Assembly: GCA_030052745.1 (NCBI GenBank)
Contig: JANBVO010000046.1
Coordinates: forward strand, 186,001 to 250,000
From: Pleurostoma richardsiae
Lineage: Eukaryota; Ascomycota; Sordariomycetes; Calosphaeriales; Pleurostomataceae
Direction of reading: 5' to 3'
Length of the DNA stretch: 64,000 nucleotides
Part shown: one piece after another, positions 22,845 to 33,584 of the stretch
Layout of the letters: every line of letters begins with the position of its first letter
Numbering within the stretch: position 1 is the first letter of the stretch
Made by a program: the position numbers and the translations under genes
The notes under the pieces: generated by a model
Database searches by the model: none
Told to the model about the DNA's origin: nothing
What the model saw: only the letters and a program-made list of their open reading frames with translations

Positions 22845-24529
22845 GTCGTACTCTCGCCCAGTAGGGATCCGAGTTGCGGGACGCGGGACGCGGGACGCCC
22901 GGTGAGACGCGGCGCGGGCTTCTTCGGCGTTAAGATTGCGGTGGCCGTCTTCTTCGGTGGAAAGTGCTCTACATCGCTGCTATGAAGTGACCATAGCCGG
23001 AGGAAGAGAGCGCTATCCGGCAACGGGTGGCGTGGTGGTTGTCCGGGTTGAGAGGGGTTCCCGCACGAAGATCAAGTCAGTCAGTAGTGAGGATCAGTGC
23101 CGTCCCTGCAGACACCGGGGCTTGTGATCCATCTTCCGCCCCGGGACCCCGAGTGGATTCTGACCTGGAAGCCAATTAGAAGCCGGACTGCACCCTCCGC
23201 ACTAATTACTTGTGTCCATGATTCAGCCTTTCCGAGTCGTAGTGTTAGGCTAGTTACGGTGGTAACATCACGAAGTACCTCGGGGTGAATGCAGAGTCGC
23301 TCGATTTCTTCCATGGAGGGTCGAGCTGACATCCCCGGTCCGTGCAAGGAGATAACCAACCCGAGCGTACCTGTACGTCACGACCCAGCGTTATTTACAC
23401 CGCGCAGAGACACAAAGCAGACCGATCTGTGCCGGGCCGACAAGCCAGGTGGGACTGACGGCCCCTCCATGTGGCACCTAGGGCCGCCCTACAGCACCAC
23501 CCGAGCCTTATATGCACGTTTAGCTAGGTACCTAGGTAGGTAGGTAGATGCCTAGTCCAGTTACCCGTACCTGTTCTAAAGATGATCTCTTCGCAGACAG
23601 CCGAGCGTTCAGTTTGAAATTGAGATTGACAGCGACACGGGTAGAGCATATGACACCTTGATAGCGAGAGGCAGCTGGAGTCTCATCGCGCCTAAGGCGG
23701 CCAGACGGCGACGGATGCACAGGGGGCCTGTGAGGGAGACGTATGTTTCGGCCCGTCGCAGGCGAAAGGCTTTGTCAGCTGGCGATGATGAAGCAAGACA
23801 CACACACAATCGAGAAGAGGCGATCTAGCGGGCGATCACGTCAGCGCCCCATGTAAGGAACCCGTCCAGGGGAACGATAGAACAAGCTTCTAGATCGAGG
23901 AGGGTTGTGTGCCGGTGAATACTGTAATAATACGTTCAAGCACCTACCCAGTCTTGCTAGTGAATGAGACAACCGAGAAGCCAAGCGCGAGATTTGATCA
24001 TCAGTCTCTGATTTCAAATGACGGAATTTTGTCGAACCATGCCGAGTTCCTAGCCCTGTGCTCGATCAAGCCATATAAAGAAGACGAGCCTCGACAATTA
24101 CCGCTTTCCCGGCGTTACACATATCTTGGATGGTGGAAAAAGAAGGCTGAGAAAAGCCGAATAGAAAGGTCATTCGACATTCGAGTCAGTTGGGCTGACG
24201 TTGCTGCTATTCACTTCCGCCCTTTCCCTTTATCGCAACGGCCTGCAAAAGAAAAGTTGCGATTGCGCCATAGCGCCCTCACCTCACAAACCGCACAAAC
24301 TCACCTCACCCACATCACCCACATAGATAGGCCCGACCCTTGCGCCTGCAGTTAAAGCCGGGCCTCCCACGTCGCTCGGTCTCCCTTCAATCTGCATCAC
24401 CTGCAATTGCGTCAGTCCAGCTATACGAGAAGCAGCCACTCACAGCCTCTCACGGCCTCACAGTACGCGCCCGTAGCAGCTGCAGGCAAGCGGCCATCGA
24501 GATCAGCAAGATACCTCAGAAAGGAAAAG
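22845..24529. other. Divergent intergenic region between the C6 regulator and CYS3
   Basis: About 1.7 kb. It includes a TAGGT/TACCT simple repeat near 23525-23547. One frame (23909-24355) begins with GTG, lacks domain character, and is likely leader or promoter sequence of CYS3. I recognise no operator. Confidence 0.4.
23525..23547. repeat. TAGG/CCTA simple repeat with palindromic core
   Basis: A run of TAGG units that also contains the palindrome ACCTAGGT. Similar runs occur near 12.77 kb and 56.84 kb. Confidence 0.7.
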
Positions 24530-25792
24530 ATGACAGTCCCCGTGCACCCTCACGACCACCCCATCTCAACGCCCCCACGGGCGCCGTCCCCCGTCCATGG
24601 CTTCGGCACCCTCGCGGTCCACGCGGGGTCGCCCCACGACCCCGCCACCGGCGCCGTGATCGAGGCCATCTCCCTGTCCACCACCTTCGCCCAGACCTCG
24701 GTTGGCAAGCCAGTGGGCGAGTTCGAATACAGCCGGAGCAGCAACCCCAACCGGACAAACTTCGAGACCGCTGTCGCGGCGCTCGAGCACGCCAAATACG
24801 CCCTCGCCTTCTCGTCGGGGAGCGCAACCACTGCTACCATCCTGCAGAGCCTGGCTGCTGGCTCGCACGTCATTTCCGTATCCGACGTCTACGGTGGCAC
24901 CCACAGGTACTTCACCCAGGTCGCCAAGGCACACGGCGTCAAGGTCACGTTCACTCCGGAGATCGAAGTCGACATCCGGGAGCACATCACCGATGCCACG
25001 AAGCTAGTCTGGATAGAGACCCCGAGCAACCCCACGCTCAGGCTCGTGGATATCCGCGCAGTAGCTACCCAGGCGCATGAGCGAGGCGTCCTGGTCGTCG
25101 TCGACAACACTTTCCTGTCGCCCTACGTCCAGAACCCTCTCGACCACGGTGCGGACATCGTGGTCCACAGCGTGACCAAGTACATCAATGGCCACTCCGA
25201 CGTGGTCATGGGCGTCGCAGCTTTTAACAGCGACGAGCTCAAGGCCAGGCTGTCCTTCCTGCAGAACGCCATTGGCGCGGTCCCCTCGGCATTCGACTGC
25301 TGGCTGGCGCACAGGGGGCTCAAGACCCTGCACCTGAGAGCACGGGAGGCGACTCACAACGCTACAGCTGTCGCCCAGGCCCTCGAGGCGAGCCCGAACG
25401 TCATTGCCGTTAACTACCCAGGACTGGACTCGCACCCGCACCGGGCGATAGCGAAGAAGCAGCACCGCGATGGAATGGGCGGCGGCATGCTCTCGTTCCG
25501 CATACGCGGAGGGCACGCCGCAGCGGAGAGGTTCTGCCAGCTCACCAAGATCTTCACCCTCGCCGAGTCCTTAGGCGGTGTGGAGTCACTGGTCGAGGTG
25601 CCATCCAGCATGACTCACGCCGGCATCCCGCGAGACCAGCGGGAGGCAGTGGGCGTGTTTGACGACCTGGTGAGAATCAGCTGCGGAGTGGAGGATGCGC
25701 AGGATCTGAGGAAGGATGTCCTGCAGGCCCTGGACAAGGCGGTTGCGGAGACGAAGAGGAACGGTACCGTCAACGGAACTGGTAGCCATTGA
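24530..25792 (+). CDS. CYS3: Cystathionine gamma-lyase
   Basis: Intronless, 420 residues from the ATG at 24530; the frame is open upstream but the family alignment begins after this Met. It is a fold-type-I PLP enzyme of the Cys/Met metabolism family: EFEYSRSSNPNRTNFE, SSGSATTATILQSL, DVYGGTHRYFTQV, WIETPSNPTL, VVDNTFLSPYVQNPL, and the PLP lysine Lys217 in HSVTKYINGHSD. It follows yeast Cys3 closely from start to end, including LAESLGGVESLVEVP near the C-terminus. It cleaves cystathionine to cysteine, 2-oxobutyrate and ammonia in the cytosol, the last step of reverse transsulfuration. S-adenosylmethionine synthetase lies 4 kb downstream. Confidence 0.97.
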   Translation: MTVPVHPHDHPISTPPRAPSPVHGFGTLAVHAGSPHDPATGAVIEAISLSTTFAQTSVGKPVGEFEYSRSSNPNRTNFETAVAALEHAKYALAFSSGSATTATILQSLAAGSHVISVSDVYGGTHRYFTQVAKAHGVKVTFTPEIEVDIREHITDATKLVWIETPSNPTLRLVDIRAVATQAHERGVLVVVDNTFLSPYVQNPLDHGADIVVHSVTKYINGHSDVVMGVAAFNSDELKARLSFLQNAIGAVPSAFDCWLAHRGLKTLHLRAREATHNATAVAQALEASPNVIAVNYPGLDSHPHRAIAKKQHRDGMGGGMLSFRIRGGHAAAERFCQLTKIFTLAESLGGVESLVEVPSSMTHAGIPRDQREAVGVFDDLVRISCGVEDAQDLRKDVLQALDKAVAETKRNGTVNGTGSH

Positions 25793-26672
25793 GTGTTTGC
25801 TCCTGAGCTGAACATGCGTCGAGCTATCATATAGAGGGAAATAGAGCGCGGGCTCCAGCTTTGCTTTAGCTTTCAACTACTCTTCTCCTGTTCTTGTGTC
25901 GGTGAACAGCGTCGTCTTACGTGACCTTTCAAGCGAGCTTCCTGTTCCGTCTTCCTTCTCTTCCTTCCAAATCCCCAGACCCAATGAGATGAGCTCCTGC
26001 TCGGATCAGAGGCGGTCATAAATCCTGCATGAAAAGCTGAAAGAAACAGTCCTGTCTCCTGAGAACACTTTGCTTAGTGACTTGAAATAGTCCACAGTGG
26101 GCAACTGCTAAAACTGAAGGCTGGTTCAGTTCCTGAGGCTGAACCTATGTAATTGATCAAGGGGGACACAGCTTCAGGGTATCCCTGGTCATACAGGCGT
26201 AGGTAGTCTTAGAAATATCCTCGAGGACCTGCACAATTTGAAGTGCATCTCTTAACACATCTGTCTGTCTCCTTTGTACTGCAAGGAAACTCAAGTGTGT
26301 AACGGGTGCTACCGCCTTAGCTTAGTCAGAAAGACCCTTTGTTTAGAGGTTCTTGGCGCGTTCAACGAAGTTGAGACGCTCACTCATATTCCTCCTGCCC
26401 CGCAATGGATTTATCCTCCAGGCAAATAAGCCAGACAACAGCTGGCAGAACCCCATCCTGGAAACGCAAAAGCTCGATAATAACAAGCGCAAGCTGAAGT
26501 CGATATCGTGCATCTTCTTCGTGCATTTCAGCTTACTTGACATCTCCGGCACATCTCCAGAAGCCCCCCAAGGCGCCTATCTTATCATCTAACCAGTCGC
26601 GCTTGCATGTGACGCTCGCTTCTCAAGTCAACAAGGATTCGTTGGCCGGGAGGCACTTCCACACCGATCGAC
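25793..26672. other. Intergenic region, no gene supported
   Basis: 880 bp between CYS3 and APQ12, both on plus. It is somewhat more AT-rich than the genes, with only short frames. Confidence 0.45.
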
Positions 26673-27469
26673 ATGGATACGGGTGACCAGTGGATGTTAG
26701 AGTATCTCCAAGGTGAGAAACCCCTTTTCTTTCATCTACTGCATCACCTCCTTTCTTGTTTCTACATGAAAGAGGGCGGGACTCCAGCGCTGTAACAACG
26801 TAGCTTGTGGCGCCAAAGGGATAAGCTGGGTGCGCAGCGCGTGCCCCCGCAAGAACTCCACACAGCATCCCAGACCCAGGCGCCACACGCGCAAGGTTTC
26901 GCCCGTACCGGACAACTACGTACCTACAGGTATATCTTAACTGACGTCGCCATTTGGCTGCAGGCTTCGTCTCGGAAAGCACGCTCGCCTTCCTCCACGA
27001 GCATGTCCTGCACCCGCACGCGCCGTTCCAGGTCTTCAAGCGGCACGCCGTCATGAGCATCCAGAAGGGCATCAACATCATGTACCCCTTCCTGGAGCCC
27101 TTCATCGACCGCGCTGTGGTGGCGCTGCACAACTCGCCCGACGTCGTCGTGCTCGCCTTCATCCTCGTTCTCCTGTACCTCACCTTCCAGATCCTCAACA
27201 CCGTCCGGAGAGCCACCATGTGGGCGGCCGGGCTCGCCGTCAAGATGATGTTCTACGCCCTCATCGTGGCCGTGCTCGCCATGGTCTGGCAACGGGGCTT
27301 CGAGGCCAGTGCTAGGGACGCCATGGCCTTGTGCACCAAGGTGGCAGGGGCTGTGGCAACGGCAAAGGAATTCTGGTGGCAGTCCTACAAGCAATACCAG
27401 GCTCAGACGCAGTCTGCGGCGAGGGGAGGAAGGGTAGCCGCCTCTCGAGGACGAGCGGGCCCACGATGA
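26673..27469 (+). CDS. APQ12: Apq12-like nuclear pore/nuclear envelope membrane protein
   Basis: Two exons, 26673-26712 and 26964-27469, joined across a 251-nt intron with GTGAGA..CTGCAG ends, give 181 residues. The first exon supplies MDTGDQWMLEYLQ and part of Gly. Two hydrophobic segments follow, VVVLAFILVLLYLTFQIL and MWAAGLAVKMMFYALIVAVL, and then a tail rich in Gln, Ala and Arg. Size, two close membrane spans and the preceding amphipathic helix match the fungal Apq12 family, which acts in the ER and nuclear envelope in pore assembly and lipid homeostasis. The assignment rests on this layout rather than on a strong motif. Confidence 0.75.
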
Positions 27470-27775
27470 AAGGAAGAAGTGACGGAAGACGTGTTGTGAG
27501 CAGTGGGACAGGGTCATTGGCTAGGGATAGGCGTTGGGTACGGATTGTTTCGCCATGTTCAGCATCATCGGGAGGGGGCATCGAATGACTGGTGGATACA
27601 TTCGAGGGCGACAGAGGGTTACTTCCATGGAAGTGGGAAGAACCAATGTTTTTGTCGCATTTCTACCTTAAGACACGAAATAACGCCGCCGCTATGCAAG
27701 TCCCTTGGCCAGTTTGCCAGTCCGCCAGTGCCTCCAAAGCCCTTAAGATTCATACATGTCCGAGAAGGCCGCCAA
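27470..27775. other. Convergent 3' region between APQ12 and GPN3
   Basis: 306 bp. No gene; expected to hold the 3' untranslated regions of both neighbours. Confidence 0.4.
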
Positions 27776-28754
27776 CTATTCCGGATCGTCATATTCTTCA
27801 TCCTTCAGTTCCCGGGGCTCCTGCGCCTCGTGGAACTGAATGCAGTCGTCGATATAGCTCAGGATCGCCCCTACACTGTCCTCGCTGGAGGCATCTAGCT
27901 TGAGGTAATTCACCATGCTGAAGGTCTCGATAAGATTCGCGACCGCCCTATTCAGCCTCCTGAAACTGGCCCCCCGCATGACGGCATCCTTCTCAGTTGG
28001 ATCGCCGGTCTCGTCGTCTTGCGCCGCCGGACCCTCTTCCCGTCGTCGTTCGATCTCTGTGGGATCATCATCGAGGAGCGTAGTGTCGGGGGTGAGGAAC
28101 TTGTTAAGGTCCTTCTTTCGCACCTGGCCCTTGACCAGGTCCATCTTAGACAGGATGTTGAGGTGAGGCACCTCCAGCAAGATCATGGCGCTCATGGCGC
28201 TGAGAGTGCCGGCGAAGAACTTGGCGCGGTCAACGACGAAGGTGGCCTCGAGCAGGTATGCTGCGCATAACCGGATATCCAAGGCGCCGGTAGTGGTGAG
28301 AAACCTGACCAGGGAGGGCAGGATGGGGATATGTGTGTACAGCTCGATCTGGCCCGGCATGTCGAATATGATGAGGTATTCCTCGGTCAGGGAGTCAAGG
28401 GCCTCCGTGAGAAAATCTAGATTCTCCAACAGGAACTCGAAGCAGTAGACCAGGCCGCCGTTGGGGCCTAGCCCCATCTCCTCCATCACATCTTCCAAGG
28501 ATATGAGGTCCTTAATGTCGAGGTCGGGCGTGTGCTCAAAGGTCTCGGCGGCGGGGTCGAGATTGACGTAGAAGTATGACCGGCGGTTGAGCTGGAGATG
28601 GGTTATGAGAGCGGCGCAGAAGGTGGACTGGGGTTGAGGCTCATGGTCAGTTGTGGTGGCTCGCGGGTCGAGCAATAGTCCGCAGATCAACATCTGCCGA
28701 ACTCACCTTCCCCGCCCCCGCGGGACCCATTACCATGACACCGAACTTGCTCAT
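27776..28754 (-). CDS. GPN3: GPN-loop GTPase 3
   Basis: Two exons, 28754-28707 and 28627-27776, give 299 residues. The 79-nt intron interrupts the P-loop, GPAGAGK followed by STFCAAL. Other GTPase parts are NLDPAAE, the family-defining Gly-Pro-Asn in [15 protein letters not shown], the G3 motif [12 protein letters not shown], and SKMD in [11 protein letters not shown] (G4). The C-terminus is acidic and ends EEYDDPE. Gpn3 works with Gpn1 and Gpn2 in assembly and nuclear import of RNA polymerase II. Length and motif order match the family, and the start codon lies at the expected residue before the P-loop. Confidence 0.95.
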
Positions 28755-29979
28755 CGTGAAGCGCGCTGAGTGTCGCCTGTTGTGTTTGCTTCTCGACCGG
28801 GCGTCACAGAGTTTGCGGCTGCTTCATTGAAGACGGAGCCACCGGTAACGTTAGGCACGTATGAGTGATAATGATGGTGCTCGCGACTCGCAGCCTCTGG
28901 TGTAATGAGTCGGTACCTTGAATGCGATAACGATAGCTCAAGGCGATAGAAAAAGAAAAAAAATTGCTATAAACTGCCTACTCCAAGGTACCTTAGGTAC
29001 TTTCTGGATGCCCCGCAGCGGGGTTGTAGAGCAGCACAATGGATATGCGGTATCTGGGCAGCTCACCCAACTGCAGACTCACCGCCCGCACCTCTGCTGT
29101 ACATACTTAGTACACGGATCCCGCAGAGATCAGCAGCGATACAGGCCGCTTCGCGGCGCAACTAACGAGTCACCATGTAGCAGGAGGTCTCTGCGAGCAG
29201 GGACTCAGGCGATGACTGGATTGGCGACGGCTTCGAAGCGTGGGAACTATGCGGTGAGGGATTGGCTTGCAGACTGGCTTGCAGACTGGCCCGTCACTGG
29301 CGGCTGGGGCCGCTCCTATCAATGTCGCAATCGCTCGATTTTTTTGGCTCGATGAGCGAAGCGTCGGCTTTCAGACCAGAGGTACTCAGGACAGAGCTCA
29401 CGTAGTATCTACGGCCGCAACGGAAGGTACCAGATACCCGCTTCCGGCCGTTACCACCGCGCCCAAGTTTCCGAGCCCCGAGGGTCGGCGACTTTTTCTG
29501 CCACCAGAGTCACCAGCCTAAGGCCCAAAATGGACATTCCTATGTTCCTAGGGGGTCTGTACCGAGTGACGGTAAAACCCTCCTCACTCCTCATAAAATC
29601 CTGTCACCTCCCCAACGCTTCTTCCTCTTCTACATATACGGCAAACACCCTGCGCACTCCCTCCGTTGTGGTCTGTTCTTCTCTGCATTTCGATTTCTAT
29701 CGTGCCTGTCTATCGTCGCGCCCGGAGGTCAGTGCTGTTCCCCCCTGAGGACCCTTTGGGCCTCTTCGAGGATCCCACAAAAACAAGCCCCACCGTTATC
29801 GTCGTCTTTTTCTTTCCTCCATTCATTCTCCTTCCTTTGGCCTCCCACCCATTGATCCCCTCACTCCGCTCCGCCTGCTGCATACTCGAATCCTTCAGTT
29901 AGAGCTGACATCCCGCAGTTCACTGCCGCCTCTGCCAAAGCGAATCTCTCCTGCTAATCTCACACATCTCCGCGACACA
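28755..29979. other. Divergent region between GPN3 and the SAM synthetase gene
   Basis: 1.2 kb. The last 400 bp are C/T-rich with ACACATCTCC-like leader character, typical of a strongly expressed gene. Contains a short tandem duplication at 29264-29287. No gene is supported. Confidence 0.45.
29264..29287. repeat. Perfect tandem duplication of a 12-bp unit
   Basis: GGCTTGCAGACT occurs twice in direct tandem. Short and probably a slippage product in promoter DNA. Confidence 0.7.
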
Positions 29980-31301
29980 ATGGCAAGCAACGGAGTCAAC
30001 GGCACCGGCCACGCCGACCCTTCCACCTGGAAGCACTACAATGAGGGCACCTTCCTCTTCACCGTAAGCCATCTCTCCCCGAACAGCCGTTCACTGGTCA
30101 GAGCTGACAGCGTCGCAGTCCGAGTCCGTCGGCGAGGGCCACCCCGACAAGATTGCCGACCAGGTCTCCGACTCTATCCTAGACGCCTGCTTGAGAGAGG
30201 ACCCCCTCTCCAAGGTCGCTTGCGAGTCTGCCACCAAGACGGGCATGGTCATGGTCTTCGGTGAGATCACCACCAAGGCCAATATTGACTACCAGAAGAC
30301 TGTCCGCGATGCGATCAAGGACATTGGCTACGACGACTCGTCAAAGGGCTTCGACTACAAGACTTTCAACCTGCTGGTTGCCATCGAAGAGCAGTCGCCC
30401 GATATTGCCCAGGGTCTGCACTACGAAAAGGCCCTCGAGGAGCTTGGTGCTGGTGACCAGGGTATCATGTTCGGCTATGCCACCGACGAGACCCCCGAAC
30501 TCTTCCCTCTGACTCTGCTCCTGGCGCACAAGCTCAATGCCGCCATGTCTGCTGCTCGCCGCGATGGTACCCTCCCGTGGCTGCGACCCGACACTAAGAC
30601 TCAGGTCACCGTCGAGTACAGACACGACAACGGCGCCGTCGTTCCCCAACGCGTGCACACCGTTGTCGTCTCCGCTCAGCACAGCGCGGATATCTCTACC
30701 GAGCAGCTGCGCAAGGAGATCAAGGAGAAGATCATCAAGAAGACTATCCCCGCCGAGTACCTCGATGACGAGACCATCTACCACGTATGTCTTTTCCCTC
30801 GTCTCTTTCCTGCTGAGCCAAGCACTGACCAGCGTCAAGATCCAACCATCTGGCCTTTTCATCATTGGTGGTCCCCAGGGTGACGCCGGCTTGACCGGTC
30901 GCAAGATTATTGTTGACACCTACGGCGGCTGGGGTGCTCATGGTGGTGGTGCTTTCTCGGGCAAGGACTTCTCTAAGGTCGATCGGTCTGCCGCGTACCT
31001 CGGCCGCTGGATCGCCAAGTCCCTCGTCGCCGCCGGCCTGGCTCGGAGAGCTCTCGTCCAGCTCTCCTACGCCATCGGCGTTGCTGAGCCCCTTTCCATC
31101 TATGTCGATACGTACGGCACCTCTGACAAGAACTCCGACGAGCTTGTGCAGATCATCCGCGACAACTTCGATATGAGACCCGGTGTCATTGTCAAGGAGC
31201 TGGATCTGGCCAAGCCCATCTACCTCCAGACCGCCAAGAACGGCCACTTCGGTACCAACCAGAGCTTCAGCTGGGAGAAGCCCAAGCAGCTGAAGTTCTA
31301 A
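29980..31301 (+). CDS. SAM1: S-adenosylmethionine synthetase
   Basis: Three exons, 29980-30063, 30119-30784 and 30840-31301, with two 55-nt introns, give 403 residues. Methionine adenosyltransferase motifs are in order: [83 protein letters not shown] and the P-loop-like GGGAFSGKD. The first intron lies just before SES, and the second acceptor is AAG, giving HIQPSG where human MAT has HLQPSG. It makes S-adenosylmethionine from methionine and ATP in the cytosol. Codon use is strongly biased, as for an abundant protein. The Neurospora counterpart is eth-1. Confidence 0.97.
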
Positions 31302-33074
31302 GCTGTGTATAGGCCAGCCTCATGCGCGGGAGATTCAACTTCTTCCCTGCTGCACATTTTTCATGATTTGGCAGGATCATGATTACGAACCTTTTCATCT
31401 CGTTCTATACTCATGTCGCGAACAAGGGAACTACAGGCGTACGGTTCTCAACAAACCCGGTTTAAGGAAAGACATGCGCATCTGATATTCTACGAAGGGG
31501 CCTCTAGACTCCTTACTACTTCTTCTGGCGTCGACTTCTGTTTTCCTCTACTTTTTTGCCCATTGACGGTGAAAATCGGATACAGGCCGTAAGGCTTGCA
31601 GATCAGCAAGCCGGCAGTTTATGAACTGACGGGAGCGGCGGCGTCTTTCAACAAAGACAACTTGCATGGGGAGGCGAGATGAACCCTTGCCTGACACGGC
31701 AGTTCGTCACATGCACTTTTTGCGATACCTCACGACGAAAGCATATTGGAATCGGCGTTAACGGGGAAACAAAAGAATTTCAACATACTTTTCTTTCCTG
31801 GTTCATAAGCCGATAATGTCTGATACGCATCGCAGTTGGCTCGGGAGCTACGGAGAGCTATCTCGGAGAAGCGGTGGTTACTGTTGCCCATAGTTGCTGT
31901 TCTGTTGTCAGTTTGGGGTTCGCCTCAGCTGAGAGCGAGCATACTTGGTGGGAGTGTTTCAGGGATTGCTGATAGACACAAGAAGCTTATACGCACACAT
32001 GCAGAATAGATGCACCGTTGCGTTAACTGGGCGGCGTGCCACAATGGGCAACATTGCCTCTGCGGTGGTCTGCTGCGAAACCTTGCCTTGTCACAGTCAA
32101 CTCGCTGCATCATGTGCTGACATGTTCTAGAGCTACCCCGGCCCAGCAGCCGGATAAGGCAGATGGTCAATGCCGCGTAACCAAGGCTTGAGAGTATTCA
32201 ACGGCTGACCCTACCGTACACACACATAACAGTACCAGGCCTGAAAATCTTGGAGTTTAAGAAGCGACTCACCACATATACTCACTTGCAGTCATTGATC
32301 GTCACCACCATGTTTGCCCTGAGCACGTTGCGGAAGGCGGCAGGCATCATGGGTGCTAGCCTACCTACCGTTCTCGTTCAGAACACCTAGCACTCTCTCC
32401 TGAGAAGCTGCCTCCTGGCTGCCTTGGCCGTGCCGAGCAGCTATCTGATCGGGTCTTGAGTCCTGCCTGCCGCGTGTACAGTTCGCGTGAGGACATATAG
32501 TTGGGAGTTGCTTCGGGTCTTACCCCGAGACCAGCTAGTGACCCCTATGCAGGTGTCAATACGCCACTCTTCGGGAGACTACGACGAGACGGAGCTGCCC
32601 TCCCCGCTGACAACTACAGGAGTTGTGGAAGCTGGGGACGTAATAAACAGAGAATTCTAAAATTAGGTACTAAGCGGAACAAAGCAGCAACCCACGTGCG
32701 GACTGGAAGATACAGGCCGCCTGACCGGCGCCGGACTCGGTGAATTGGTTGTCGGACGTCCGTTCGGCACCAAGATCGGAATCGGCTGGATAAATTTCGA
32801 GCAATAAGTCTAACAGCGCCGGGCTCGACTGGATAAATTCGGTGCAATAAGTCGCACACTGGGGGTCTATTCTGGGCAATTGAACGGCCCGGCATCAAAT
32901 GACGAAGAGTCCAAATCTTCCCCAGGACTATTGGAGGTCAAAGGTATGAGGGAACAGACATATAAAGAAGATTGACGCAACCGGTAGACAAGACCAGATG
33001 GCACTCAAGAACAGCGGCTTGCTTGGGACCGATCAATTGGTGTTCCAGACCACCTAGGGCACGGCATAAACAGA
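31302..33074. other. Intergenic region with a degenerate direct repeat
   Basis: 1.8 kb between two plus-strand genes. It contains the 25-bp repeat pair listed separately. Short frames near 31.9-32.2 kb lack any domain feature. No gene is supported. Confidence 0.45.
32786..32853. repeat. Two near-identical 25-bp direct repeats, 43 bp apart start to start
   Basis: The copies are at 32786-32810 and 32829-32853. Both begin CTGGATAAATT and end GCAATAAGTC, with a few differences in the middle. They lie about 220-290 bp upstream of the secreted NTF2-like gene and could be a duplicated regulatory site or the remnant of a longer repeat. Confidence 0.65.
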
Positions 33075-33584
33075 ATGAAGCTCCTTACTGCCATCTTTGC
33101 TGCCACGGCCTTCGCCTGCGCTACTTTGGGCTACTACATCCGAGACACGCCCAAGGACTGTCTGACGCGCGACGAAGCCCAGAGCATCGTGGACGTGTAC
33201 CAGAGGCTGATCGCGAACTACACAAGCGACGACTGCGACAAGTACTGCGCCGACGAGTTCGTCGATGTGTCGGACAGCATCAACACTTTCCTTAACCAGC
33301 CGCTGGGCGGGCCGACCTTCGCGACCAAAGAGATCTTCATGGAGGCGCAGACGTACAACCCGCCGTTCCCGCTTGTCGTGGAGTCGGTCGACGCCGTCGA
33401 CTGCGACGTCATCGCGTTGCAATGGCACGCGGCGTTCGGCGAGGCCAACAAGACCAGCAAGGGCATCACGATCCTGCACAACACCAAGGAGAAGGGGTAC
33501 TGGCAGATCAAGGATATCTATGTCGAGTTCAACTCGCTGACTTGGCTGCTGGACATGGGCGGCAGCTATGTGTGGGAGGGCTAG
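33075..33584 (+). CDS. Small secreted NTF2/SnoaL-like protein
   Basis: A single exon of 169 residues. It starts with a clear signal peptide, MKLLTAIFAATAFACATLG. The mature part (from about residue 20) has an initial helix with CLTRDEAQSIVDVYQRLIAN, then DKYCADEFVDVSDSINTFLN, and beta-rich stretches such as ALQWHAAFGEANKTSKGITI and GYWQIKDIYVEFNS. This is the helix-cone pattern of the NTF2/SnoaL-like fold. Several Cys in the mature part suit an extracellular protein. Similar small secreted NTF2-like proteins are widespread in Sordariomycetes and are mostly uncharacterised. No catalytic residues can be assigned. A role at the host or environment interface is only a possibility. Confidence 0.85.
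   Translation: MKLLTAIFAATAFACATLGYYIRDTPKDCLTRDEAQSIVDVYQRLIANYTSDDCDKYCADEFVDVSDSINTFLNQPLGGPTFATKEIFMEAQTYNPPFPLVVESVDAVDCDVIALQWHAAFGEANKTSKGITILHNTKEKGYWQIKDIYVEFNSLTWLLDMGGSYVWEG

Noticed and set aside
23909-24355. 148-codon plus-strand frame before CYS3
   Set aside because: It begins with GTG, not ATG, has no domain, and lies where the CYS3 leader and promoter should be.
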